DNA from: Schizochytrium sp. TIO01
Lineage: Eukaryota; Sar; Bigyra; Thraustochytrida; Thraustochytriidae
Assembly (NCBI GenBank): GCA_004764695.1
Contig: SMSO01000032.1
Span: forward strand, 5,724,668-5,788,667
DNA: 64,000 nucleotides
Reading direction: 5' to 3'
Below, piece by piece: positions 56,627 through 64,000 of the stretch (position 1 is the stretch's first letter; each line of letters starts with the position of its first letter). Made by a program: the position numbers and the translations under genes. A model generated the notes under the pieces. The model searched no databases. It had not been told where the DNA came from and saw nothing but the letters and a program-made list of their open reading frames with translations.

Positions 56627-57228
56627 GGATCTTCGAGTTTGGGGTTTACTATTCTTAATCCGAGGTTCCAGAATATTGATTGTAATCGGAATGTATCTCC
56701 AAGTGCGCTATGTTGACTGAACAGACTAACTGTATTATCAGATGCATTTTTCGAGGCTTGAAAAACATTTTCTAAGGAATAACTTGTGAATCTTTTGCCA
56801 CATGTACTACGAGCAATCGTCAGTAGATCTTGTATGCAAAAGGGCAAAGGTTTGTCACCGAAGCATTTCTTGAGCGCAGCTTGATCGTGACCAGCTCCCC
56901 AAAATAGGAGCAAAATATCATCAACCTCATACATTGTTTTTATATGATTTATGTGTGAAATCACATTCGTGATATGTTGATGTGTTTTTCTAGTTCTACT
57001 TGCATTTTTGTCGGTTGAAACATTGAATATGATTGGAGAATGGAGCTTTTTAATCTCACCGTCAGTATAATATATGTGGTCAATCACACATGCGAATTCC
57101 CACAAGTTGGACTTATCACTTCTGTGAGGCGCACCTTCTGTATCAGCAAATCCTACTAGATAAGATTTCCGACGATTCCTTGCACTGCTCACGGAAAGGC
57201 GTGCAAACAAGTTCTCTAATACCTGCAT
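56623..57228 (-). CDS. DEDDh-type exonuclease-like protein
   Basis: 201 aa. All acidic residues of the RNase H-fold exonuclease family appear in order: FADTEG (Asp29, Glu31), GAGHDQAAL (Asp115) and HSALGDTFRL (His173, Asp178). This suggests 3'-5' trimming of DNA or RNA. The sequence is otherwise divergent, and I could not place it with a specific cellular relative. It forms a two-gene unit with the 172-aa gene through an ATGA overlap. Confidence 0.68.
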   Translation of the reverse strand: MQVLENLFARLSVSSARNRRKSYLVGFADTEGAPHRSDKSNLWEFACVIDHIYYTDGEIKKLHSPIIFNVSTDKNASRTRKTHQHITNVISHINHIKTMYEVDDILLLFWGAGHDQAALKKCFGDKPLPFCIQDLLTIARSTCGKRFTSYSLENVFQASKNASDNTVSLFSQHSALGDTFRLQSIFWNLGLRIVNPKLEDP

Positions 57229-57275
57229 GTTTTTAAATGTTAGAGTAAAGAGGAGTATTTGTTTATATAATTTAT

Positions 57276-58997
57276 TTACTTATTATCTTCGTCATTATAG
57301 TTTTGTTCACTAAAAACTGCAATAGCTCTATTGACTTTTCCCTCTAGTGTATCACCTGGTACATTTGATAATTCAACCGATGATGCTTGGCTTTTATAAT
57401 CATCATCATCTGAATCCAGATCTTGTCCGTCATTTGCACCTTCAATCAGTCTTTCAATGGTGTCATCCGGAGTAATTTTTGCGCTGTCCAATTGAACATC
57501 ATCATTATCAGATTCTTCTTCTTCTCGGTCAGATTCTTCTTCTTCTTGGTCAGAGTCTTCTTCTTCTTGGGCAGATTCCTCTTCCTGGTCAGCATCGCCT
57601 TCAGAAATACTGCCCCCGATTCCATCAGCTTGTTTAGATTCAACATCACTATCAGGCTCGGTACCTCCATCACTTACCACGCTATCATTATCAGACGATT
57701 CGGCACTATCATTATGATCTTCATCATTGTTAGAACCAAGTTTCGAATTCGTAGTAACATGGGCATGGCGGTCATTATGGTTAACTCCATCTTGCGTAGT
57801 ACCGGATCCGTGTGTGGATTCTGACTCGGATTCCACATCCGATTCTGTTGAATCTGAATCGGAATCACCTGATTCTTCTGCATCAGAATTCAACGATTCT
57901 TCATCATCTGAATCGTGAGCATTTTTATAGTCACTGTTCTTTAAATAATTATCGTCTGTACCGTCGTAATTATTTGAACTAGTAGAGCTCTCCGAACTAC
58001 TTGAGCTAATAGAGCTCTCCGAACTACTTGAGCTAATAGAACTATCCGAACTACTTGAGCTAATAGAACTCTCTGAACCACTTGAGCTAATAGAGCTCTC
58101 TGAACTACTCGAGCTAATAGAACTCTCCGAACTACTCGAGCTAATAGAACTCTCCGAATCACTCGAATATGCGTCATCATCAGCGAACAAATCGTTTGAA
58201 TTACTATTACTCATCGATGCAAGCGATTGACCATCGCTGTCAGAACTATATTCATCAAAATCATCACTGTGCTGCAAATATTCAGATTCTGACGATGAAG
58301 AAGATGCTGATGTATTATCATCTTGGTCGTGATAAGCATTACCTGCAGTCTTCACACATGCTCCAGGATTAATATCGGTAAGAAAATCTGTGTAATCAAT
58401 TCTTTCAATCATTTTCTGTTCGGCCACATATGTAGACGGGATGTATTTTGGATTTCCCTCACCCATACTTCTATTAGAATGGGCGTGGTGTAAATGGTCT
58501 AAGAGATCGCCTTTAAAAATATATTTTAAAGGTTCTATGATATTTACCAACTCGATACTATATTTATTAGTTTGATAGTACTCATTAAAAGGAACAGTGT
58601 TATTTTTGAAAAAAATGGGTGCTAACATGAAACTGGAGAAAATATACTGTGCAAGAGTTTCACGATAATCATAATAGGCGTCTGCATCGCGTGGTTTTGT
58701 TGTTTTCAGTTCATTTTCTTCCTTCTCCAACTCCGTGAGCATATAGTGCATTGCATCAAGACAATAACCCGCTGTTGCAGTATTTAACTCCTTCTTGTCC
58801 TTATCATTTTCCTCATCGTTATTGTTAGCAATGATAAGCATAAAATAGCTGAGAACAAGAACGGGGATGTGTGGTACATCCTTCATGAGTTTGTTCAAGT
58901 TGGTAGTTTTAAGATTGTCAAATTTGTATTCTACGATGACATTGGGCAAATGCTTCACCGTGATATTCAATACCATGACGATGTATCCTTCAATCAT
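57276..58997 (-). CDS. Acidic serine/aspartate-repeat protein, 573 aa
   Basis: Residues 1-230 form a normal-looking globular, helical domain (MLNITVKHLP-like start, LVLSYFMLIIANNN, AGYCLDAMHYMLTELEKEEN). The rest is extremely acidic and disordered: serine runs arranged as about seven copies of a ~10-residue unit SSSSSESSIS (DNA 57980-58160), then DSDSDSTESD and EEEESD stretches. Such tails are targets of casein-kinase-like phosphorylation and can mimic nucleic acid or bind histones. A viral kinase is encoded nearby. Function unknown. Confidence 0.75.
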   Translation of the reverse strand: MIEGYIVMVLNITVKHLPNVIVEYKFDNLKTTNLNKLMKDVPHIPVLVLSYFMLIIANNNDEENDKDKKELNTATAGYCLDAMHYMLTELEKEENELKTTKPRDADAYYDYRETLAQYIFSSFMLAPIFFKNNTVPFNEYYQTNKYSIELVNIIEPLKYIFKGDLLDHLHHAHSNRSMGEGNPKYIPSTYVAEQKMIERIDYTDFLTDINPGACVKTAGNAYHDQDDNTSASSSSSESEYLQHSDDFDEYSSDSDGQSLASMSNSNSNDLFADDDAYSSDSESSISSSSSESSISSSSSESSISSSGSESSISSSSSDSSISSSSSESSISSSSSESSTSSNNYDGTDDNYLKNSDYKNAHDSDDEESLNSDAEESGDSDSDSTESDVESESESTHGSGTTQDGVNHNDRHAHVTTNSKLGSNNDEDHNDSAESSDNDSVVSDGGTEPDSDVESKQADGIGGSISEGDADQEEESAQEEEDSDQEEEESDREEEESDNDDVQLDSAKITPDDTIERLIEGANDGQDLDSDDDDYKSQASSVELSNVPGDTLEGKVNRAIAVFSEQNYNDEDNK

Positions 58998-59065
58998 TCT
59001 ATTGAATTTGGATATGTATATATGTTGTTGTTTACTAGATGTTCAGCTGCAGCGTAGGATAAATT

Positions 59066-59614
59066 ATGATTACGGTACCTTTTAAACGCACGAATCACGT
59101 TATCTCAATCCGTTTCAGAGGTAGAAAAAGTTTAGACGATCTATTTAGATGTGTTCTAGCGGGTAAGTACTGTCCTAAAAAGTTTTCGGCGATTACCCTA
59201 AAGGTGTGTAACCCCCCTGCAACTGTGATTCTCTTCAGCACAGGGACGGCATCTTGTATGGGTATCCGTTCGTATTACGGTGCTTTACTTGTGTTACATT
59301 ATATCAAAAAGAAGCTCGGGTTAGAACTGATTCACATAATGTTAACCAATATAGTCAGTAACTTCAGTGTGGCGGATCTGTTTCCGTCACTAGATATCGA
59401 TCGGTTTCAAATGTGCAATATGCGGTTTTGTTCGTATAACCCAGCAGTGTTTCCAAGTTGTTCGTATAAAAGAGATAACAAGAACATAAAGATTAACATT
59501 TTTAGTTCTGGGCGTATCATTGTAGTCGGTACCAAGACCGATCAAGATATTCATGAAACAATAGAATTTATATGTCAAGAGTTCGCGAAACTATTTACCA
59601 TTAAAGGAGCATAA
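59066..59614 (+). CDS. TATA-binding protein
   Basis: 182 aa covering both TBP repeats. First repeat: CPKKFSAITLKVCNPPATVI, LFSTGTASCMGIRS, then LVLHYIKKKLG. Second repeat: NIVSNFSVADLFPSLDID, FCSYNPAVFPSC, INIFSSGRIIVVGTKT, HETIEFICQEFAKLF. The order matches eukaryotic TBP (PKRFAAVIMR, ALIFSSGKMVCTGAK, SYEPELFPGL), with strong divergence in the DNA-contacting positions. It would recruit RNA polymerase to viral promoters; the TATA-like sequences before late genes are candidate targets. No N-terminal extension. Confidence 0.92.
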   Translation: MITVPFKRTNHVISIRFRGRKSLDDLFRCVLAGKYCPKKFSAITLKVCNPPATVILFSTGTASCMGIRSYYGALLVLHYIKKKLGLELIHIMLTNIVSNFSVADLFPSLDIDRFQMCNMRFCSYNPAVFPSCSYKRDNKNIKINIFSSGRIIVVGTKTDQDIHETIEFICQEFAKLFTIKGA

Positions 59615-60416
59615 CTGGTTCGCTGAATTTTGTTGTTTCCATACTTGTGGTAGTGTGACTGGGTTTTGCATCCTTTTGTAGCTCGGGAGGAGAAGTTGGT
59701 ACAGGGACCGAGGATAAATCCTGGTCGTACATGTAAGGATCTGTGAGTTCTATTTCATCTTCGCTATCCGACGCAGCTAGATATTCATCAATCTCACGGT
59801 CCAGATCATCAGTCATATCGGACGTCAGTATGTTAACCTTTACAGTATCTGAAATAAGGTTGTTAATGTTTTCAATTTCGCGATTTGTGTCATCAATAGT
59901 ATCAAAATTCTCTTGTAACTCATCCAAATCGATACCCTCAATTGTGCTCATCGATTTCTTAAGATCTGCGATATTAGCTGCCATTGCATGTGTTTCTATT
60001 GAATTCTCAATATTAATTTTCGCTCTTACAAAGATGTTGATTTGATTCTCAATAGTAGCAATTTGTTTCATGACCATTTTTAAATGGAGTCGACAGTTGG
60101 TCTCCATTGATTTACGAGTAATACCACCAGTGACTCTGACTGACTTGTCTTTCAGATTTTTCAGTGTAACCAGTCCTTCTTTTTCCTTCCTACGCAAGTC
60201 TACAACGCGCCCTTCTAGCCTCAAGATTGCAGCATCCAATTTAGCTACGTCTTGATCTACCATGTTAGCTGTAGAAATACTTTGTGAGAAGAAAGATCGC
60301 ATCAACTGAGAACAAATGCCTCCTGATGCAGTATGTGGCATACCTTCCAACTGATTAACGGTATGGCTACTAGTAGTTGTGATACTATTATTTCTCGATT
60401 GCATGGGGCGAGTCAT
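59601..60416 (-). CDS. ESCRT-III protein, CHMP4/Snf7-like
   Basis: 271 aa. After a 55-residue N-terminal extension comes the Snf7 core: long charged helices 1-2 (AILRLEGRVVDLRRKEKEGL; KMVMKQIATIENQINIFVRA), helix 3 (IENSIETHAMAANIADLKKS), the IEGIDLDELQENFDTIDDTN segment and an acidic DLDREIDEYLAASD stretch that matches the CHMP4 spacing. A proline-rich C-terminal tail (DLSSVPVPTSPPEL) resembles a MIM2 motif, the second type of Vps4 docking site. Snf7 proteins form the main scission filament that Vps2 proteins cap, so with the CHMP2-like protein the virus holds the two central roles. Convergent 14-nt overlap with TBP. Confidence 0.85.
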   Translation of the reverse strand: MTRPMQSRNNSITTTSSHTVNQLEGMPHTASGGICSQLMRSFFSQSISTANMVDQDVAKLDAAILRLEGRVVDLRRKEKEGLVTLKNLKDKSVRVTGGITRKSMETNCRLHLKMVMKQIATIENQINIFVRAKINIENSIETHAMAANIADLKKSMSTIEGIDLDELQENFDTIDDTNREIENINNLISDTVKVNILTSDMTDDLDREIDEYLAASDSEDEIELTDPYMYDQDLSSVPVPTSPPELQKDAKPSHTTTSMETTKFSEPVMLL

Positions 60417-61518
60417 CTACCTCATTTTTCTTTTCATCATATAATCGATTGGATGATTTTACGAAAACGGCCCAAGATTTGTCATAGTCTGATTCATCAA
60501 AGGGGTGAGAATAATTTGTCGGTTTTCCCGTAACATGACATCGTATAGTTGATAGTTGCCATTCAGTAAACGTGTATGATGTATCAAAGTAAATGAGCAC
60601 ATGATCGAGTAATTTCTTTATGTAATGTTCCTGAAATTCGTCTAATGAAACATGCTGGAGTAATAGTGACAATGAGCCTGTACGCAAAGATATTAACTTC
60701 CCAACCGGCACACTCCTGGAATTATTATTTCCACGTCTCTTCACCCAAAGGTCGATGAAAAAAAATAGAATCGTCATACAAGCGGCAAACCTATCAACGC
60801 GAGCATTGACATCCATAAAATTTGACCCCACTGGCCGCTTCCCAATACTGGGTAAAATATAGGGAACTGTTCCAACAGCAGTTCTTCTATCACCATAAGG
60901 ACAGGAGAACCCAAAATCAATCAATCTCCACTTTTCTCCATCAAAGGTTATATTCTCAGGTTTGATATCCCTATGGCAAATTGATAACTTCTCGAGATGA
61001 TCCACTATACGCGGGATATCATACATAAGACGCCGAACAGCTTGCTTTGAGCACTTGTTTGTCCGGATCAGATCGAAAGCATCTAAACCATAATTATGTA
61101 AGACAATATGTTTGCTTCTTGCTTCAGTATCATTGTACTCATCTACCAATGGTGTCTCAAAGCCCAGCTGTTTTAGACTTTTGAGTATATGGATTTCATT
61201 AACGGCAAGCTTATATCCTAATTCTGTTGGCTTGAAACTCTTCAGAACAAATTTATCGGATTTGAAAATTAGTGCGGTGGGTGAACGGTTACAAATCTCT
61301 AATTGCTTCTCTGGAAACCAGGTTGTGATAAATTCTACCAAATCAGTGTTTATGTTGAGAGTCTGAATGCACTTTTGAAATTCATGAAAGTGTGGCTTGA
61401 CTTGATCATTATTTTTATACTCGTCGGTTATTTTTAGGGCTATTTCATTTGTACTTTGTGCATCACAACAAGATTGTGTACAACGCGACTTTATAAAGGA
61501 AACAATCTGACCGATCAT
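60388..61518 (-). CDS. Serine/threonine protein kinase
   Basis: 376 aa. Eukaryotic-type kinase: FVLKSF (Lys93), helix-C glutamate near Glu108, HRDIKPEN (182-189), DFG (201-203) and GTVPY in place of the usual GTxxY-APE entry. The glycine loop is degenerate (ICNRSPTALIFKS). Residues 260-330 include an insert after the DVNARVDRFAACM helix. Catalytic residues are intact, so activity is likely. The overlap of 29 nt with the CHMP4-like gene downstream suggests linked expression. Substrates may include the acidic serine-rich protein nearby; that is speculation. Confidence 0.9.
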   Translation of the reverse strand: MIGQIVSFIKSRCTQSCCDAQSTNEIALKITDEYKNNDQVKPHFHEFQKCIQTLNINTDLVEFITTWFPEKQLEICNRSPTALIFKSDKFVLKSFKPTELGYKLAVNEIHILKSLKQLGFETPLVDEYNDTEARSKHIVLHNYGLDAFDLIRTNKCSKQAVRRLMYDIPRIVDHLEKLSICHRDIKPENITFDGEKWRLIDFGFSCPYGDRRTAVGTVPYILPSIGKRPVGSNFMDVNARVDRFAACMTILFFFIDLWVKRRGNNNSRSVPVGKLISLRTGSLSLLLQHVSLDEFQEHYIKKLLDHVLIYFDTSYTFTEWQLSTIRCHVTGKPTNYSHPFDESDYDKSWAVFVKSSNRLYDEKKNEVDDSPHAIEK

Positions 61519-61577
61519 ATTGATCTAATTATATTGTATTATTCGAAATCTATTTAGGTGAGCGTTATAACACACAG

Positions 61578-62165
61578 ATGCCCTCTATAGTCAGCTTTGA
61601 TATTGGATATGTTCACCTGGCCATGGTGAATGCCAAGGTGACCTGGGATGGTCGCGTGGAATGTGTTGACCATTGTATGTTGTATGATCTACGCAAAATC
61701 AAATGCAATAGCTCTTGTAAGCATTTTGATGCAAAGGACAAATCTACGTCCCACCGTCTAATACACTTTGTAAAGAATCATCACTTCATCCTGCGCCGTG
61801 CTGACGTCATTCTTCTTGAACTACAACCACTGCAAGGTTTAAAGGCAGTTGAGCAATGTCTTTATATGCTACTCAAAATGCGATTCGGGAGTAGAGTTAA
61901 GGTTCGTCTTGTTGCGCCGGTCTCAGTACATAGTCTGTTCAAGATGTCATCAGACTACGATCTAAGAAAGGTCGAGTCTACTGCCAAAACGGAGAAATAC
62001 CTAGCCACAATGGCAGCGTTTAGGCGCTTCAAGCGAAAGCATGATATGGCGGATGCAATGTTGTTCATTTTGTATTATACACAAAGTGGGTTATTTAAAA
62101 GGGATTTCGAACAAAAAACTAACAATCCATTTATTTCATTTGAATATTGCTCACCTAACACTTAA
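61578..62165 (+). CDS. Holliday junction resolvase (RuvC/poxvirus A22-like)
   Basis: 195 aa, RNase H-fold. The four acidic residues are in place: SFDIG (Asp8), LLELQP (Glu81) and KHDMADAM (Asp156, Asp159), with a conserved lysine-threonine pair (TAKTEK, about 135-140) before them. Such enzymes cut four-way junctions formed by replication and recombination so that unit genomes can be packaged. Length is typical of large-virus members. Overlaps the glycoprotein gene by 15 nt at the 3' end. Confidence 0.9.
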   Translation: MPSIVSFDIGYVHLAMVNAKVTWDGRVECVDHCMLYDLRKIKCNSSCKHFDAKDKSTSHRLIHFVKNHHFILRRADVILLELQPLQGLKAVEQCLYMLLKMRFGSRVKVRLVAPVSVHSLFKMSSDYDLRKVESTAKTEKYLATMAAFRRFKRKHDMADAMLFILYYTQSGLFKRDFEQKTNNPFISFEYCSPNT

Positions 62166-63191
62166 TTCAATCTTATTTTTCTGATGAATACCATTGGTAG
62201 TTTCATAGATTTCACTATTATCTTCGTCGTCACTTGAGTCAATATGGTGGTCAAAACTGAGTGTGCGAGTTCGCTGAACCAATCTTTCATTTGATCCATC
62301 ATTGAAAACCCTAACTCGCTGCCGTTGTGCTGCACGACTGTACAGGAGCATGAGAAAAATAGCTAGACCATACCCAAACAATACACCCAATATACTACCC
62401 AATCCCCACGGAACGAGAGTAACTATCCACTTTCTATGTTGAAGAGATGCCAGAGTACAAACTATCAGAACAAGTAGTGGTAGAATTATATACATCGTCA
62501 TAAATCGGCTATAAATCGTGAATTGGTCACAATGGAAGAGATAGGCAAAGTGGAAAAGTACAAACGCAAAGGCCGTGGAGAAACTGATACCTAAGAGGGC
62601 TGAAGAAAATGCTTCGTACATGTTGCCTGCATAAGAGTATCCGCCAAAACACACATCATCAACTTCGTCGGTAAACTTGATACAAGTCCCGAATGGTTCC
62701 CTACAAGTAACATACTCAATGGATCGACTATCTGCCCATGTACTTTCTATATTCTGCTCAAATGTCTCAATAAACAAATTGGTTCCTCTAAAGAGAGTCT
62801 TAACCCAAATTACATCTGTTTGTTCAGCATGAAAGCCCACTCTATCTGTAATTGGAGTCAATGGATTTAGATAGCTAACTTTTGTTTGAAATATATCGTA
62901 TAGTGCGAATATGTATCCCGAACAAGACAAAGTATTTAATTGATCATCATAGAGTAGACAATGGTGGTAAGAACACATTGTTATATTTCTTACATGTGTG
63001 TACTGTACATTTTTGGAAGATTGTTTACTTGAACAGAGTGCCACACTGGTGTCTGTGTTATAGGTGCAACTAGTTGCATTACCGAACAAGACAATCGGAT
63101 TCTGAGCTTCATCAAAATCAACTTGGAATGCCGTACCTGAATATGCAAAAATTGCAAGCAGCAAAACCCTAACTGTCGAATATCCATGCAT
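62151..63191 (-). CDS. Cysteine-rich membrane glycoprotein, 346 aa (paralogue of 33150-33884)
   Basis: Signal peptide (VRVLLLAIFAYSGTAF), ectodomain to about residue 195 with paired cysteines (SCTYNTD, ALCSSKQ, TMCSYHHCLL, NTLSCSG, YVTCREPFGTCIKF, VCFGG), then four hydrophobic helices and a basic/acidic cytosolic tail (LSFDHHIDSSDDEDN). The cysteine order and the words NTLSCSG and LNPLTPIT match the 244-aa protein. N-glycosylation sequons NATS and NITM are present. The early-type motif that lies inside its first codons belongs to the exonuclease gene on the other strand. Confidence 0.82.
   Translation of the reverse strand: MHGYSTVRVLLLAIFAYSGTAFQVDFDEAQNPIVLFGNATSCTYNTDTSVALCSSKQSSKNVQYTHVRNITMCSYHHCLLYDDQLNTLSCSGYIFALYDIFQTKVSYLNPLTPITDRVGFHAEQTDVIWVKTLFRGTNLFIETFEQNIESTWADSRSIEYVTCREPFGTCIKFTDEVDDVCFGGYSYAGNMYEAFSSALLGISFSTAFAFVLFHFAYLFHCDQFTIYSRFMTMYIILPLLVLIVCTLASLQHRKWIVTLVPWGLGSILGVLFGYGLAIFLMLLYSRAAQRQRVRVFNDGSNERLVQRTRTLSFDHHIDSSDDEDNSEIYETTNGIHQKNKIELSVR
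63160..63173 (+). promoter_or_regulatory. Early-type motif before the exonuclease gene
   Basis: AGCAAAACCCTAAC, 72 bp before the ATG at 63246 and inside the signal-peptide codons of the divergent glycoprotein gene. Confidence 0.5.
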
Positions 63192-63245
63192 ACGTGTTGA
63201 AGTTACTGCTTGTCTTGCTCACTGACTTGATTCATATATCCCACG

Positions 63246-64000
63246 ATGGTGGCTGTCATTGTTTTCGACCTCGAAACAACAGGATTTTGCCCCATGCCTC
63301 TTATTTCAAACTACCATAGGGTAGTACAAGTTGCTGCCACTCGAATTGATACTGACGTCAATCTACATTTCTCAACATTTGTGAACCCTGAGATGCTGAT
63401 CCCACCTCAGAGTAGTAAAATCCACCGGATTACAAATGAATTAGTTAAGGATGCCCCATGCTGGGCTGATGCTGTTGATAAAATGATGCTCGAACTAGAC
63501 CTTGACACTCAATCTGAGATTCTCATGGTTGCTCATAATGCAACCCACTTTGACGAGATTATTTTCCGAAAGGAATGTCTCCGTGACCCACCACGGATAT
63601 ATTTGAATAATCTTACATTCGGCGACTCCCTTCCAGCTGTTCGCAAACTGTATCCCGGGTGGGAGTCTTATCGTCTCGAGGATGTACATCGGAAGTTGTT
63701 CGGGACTGGTATAGATGAAGCGCATCGTGCAGATGCTGATGTAGATGCACTGGTTCACATTGTGAAGTACATGATTGATACTTGGGGTATCAACGTACTT
63801 ACTCCATTCACACTAACAGATTCTCACCATGTAAGTGATATGCGTTTCTTTGGAGTGTATAGGTCACAAAAATGTTATGAAACAACAGGCGCTAGTACAA
63901 TTGGAGAACTTCGTAGTGTGCTGAGAGCAGATGCTTGGAAATACAGAATTAGAGAGTGGATGCAGTGTGACATTGGCATAGGGGATATCACTGCGCAACT
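63246..64000 (+). CDS. DEDDh exonuclease (DnaQ-like), 3' end outside the window
   Basis: An open frame of 251 codons runs from the ATG at 63246 to the window edge. Motifs: IVFDLETTG (Asp8, Glu10), AHNATHFDEIIF (Asp103) and AHRADADVDAL (His160, Asp165), the full DEDDh set, which indicates a proofreading-type or RNase T-like 3'-5' exonuclease. After residue 190 it continues with helical sequence (TIGELRSVLRADAWKYRIRE), so it is larger than a stand-alone exonuclease and may be fused to another domain. Confidence 0.88.
   Translation, partial: MVAVIVFDLETTGFCPMPLISNYHRVVQVAATRIDTDVNLHFSTFVNPEMLIPPQSSKIHRITNELVKDAPCWADAVDKMMLELDLDTQSEILMVAHNATHFDEIIFRKECLRDPPRIYLNNLTFGDSLPAVRKLYPGWESYRLEDVHRKLFGTGIDEAHRADADVDALVHIVKYMIDTWGINVLTPFTLTDSHHVSDMRFFGVYRSQKCYETTGASTIGELRSVLRADAWKYRIREWMQCDIGIGDITAQ

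Noticed and set aside
57941-58180. Frame with LLARVVRR repeats
   Set aside because: Out-of-frame reading of the serine-repeat DNA.
9270-64000. tRNA genes
   Set aside because: I looked for B-box words (GGTTCGAATCC type) and cloverleaf flanks in the intergenic gaps and saw none; a tRNAscan run would be decisive.

Overview
The window joins protist chromosome to an inserted large DNA virus genome. Bases 1-367 are the 5' end of an 18S rRNA gene read on the minus strand. Its spelling (for example GAGACTGCGAACGGCTCATT and the following TCAGTAATAATTTCTTCGG) looks to me like a thraustochytrid (labyrinthulomycete, Aurantiochytrium/Schizochytrium-like) rather than a plant, animal or fungus. I recall from the literature that Aurantiochytrium has subtelomeric rDNA and carries mirusviruses, one integrated beside such an rDNA. 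This window fits that picture, but no capsid, portal, terminase or DNA polymerase gene lies in it, so the assignment to mirusviruses is inference.

Host side (1 to about 9.2 kb): rDNA upstream spacer; a nine-exon leucine-rich-repeat gene (4106-7549, minus), assembled here from splice sites, in which every 28-residue repeat sits on its own 84-nt exon inside a ~385-bp tandem unit; an (AAGC)29 tract in intron 1; then three different short tandem-repeat families (8.08-9.13 kb) ending at the viral element.

Viral side (about 9.2 kb to the end): densely packed genes on both strands, many with convergent overlapping 3' ends. A tyrosine recombinase stands at the edge. The left half (11-38 kb) holds mostly genes with a telobox-like motif (AGCAAAnCCCTAAC type) just before the ATG, probably early: a phosphoesterase, PIF1-type helicase, dNMP kinase, and many small unknown proteins. 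Four copies of a 280-bp element with 10-bp iterons, arranged as two inverted pairs, frame the 17.1-24.4 kb segment. The right half (38-63 kb) is dominated by membrane and secreted proteins, usually with AT-rich TATA-like upstream sequence instead, probably late: two PAN-like ectodomain proteins, multi-pass proteins (one of 1166 aa), a sulfatase and a pair of related cysteine-rich glycoproteins. Replication and expression genes are spread through it: PrimPol-type primase, SNF2-type helicase, RuvC/A22-type resolvase, two DEDDh exonucleases, a TATA-binding protein and a protein kinase.

The most notable system is a pair of virus-encoded ESCRT-III proteins: a CHMP2/Vps2-like protein with a C-terminal MIM1 motif (26678-27289) and a CHMP4/Snf7-like protein (59601-60416). 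Together with the many surface proteins (ADAM-like protease, mucin-like stalk protein, PAN proteins, sulfatase) they suggest an enveloped particle that brings its own scission filament and cell-wall or glycan-processing enzymes.
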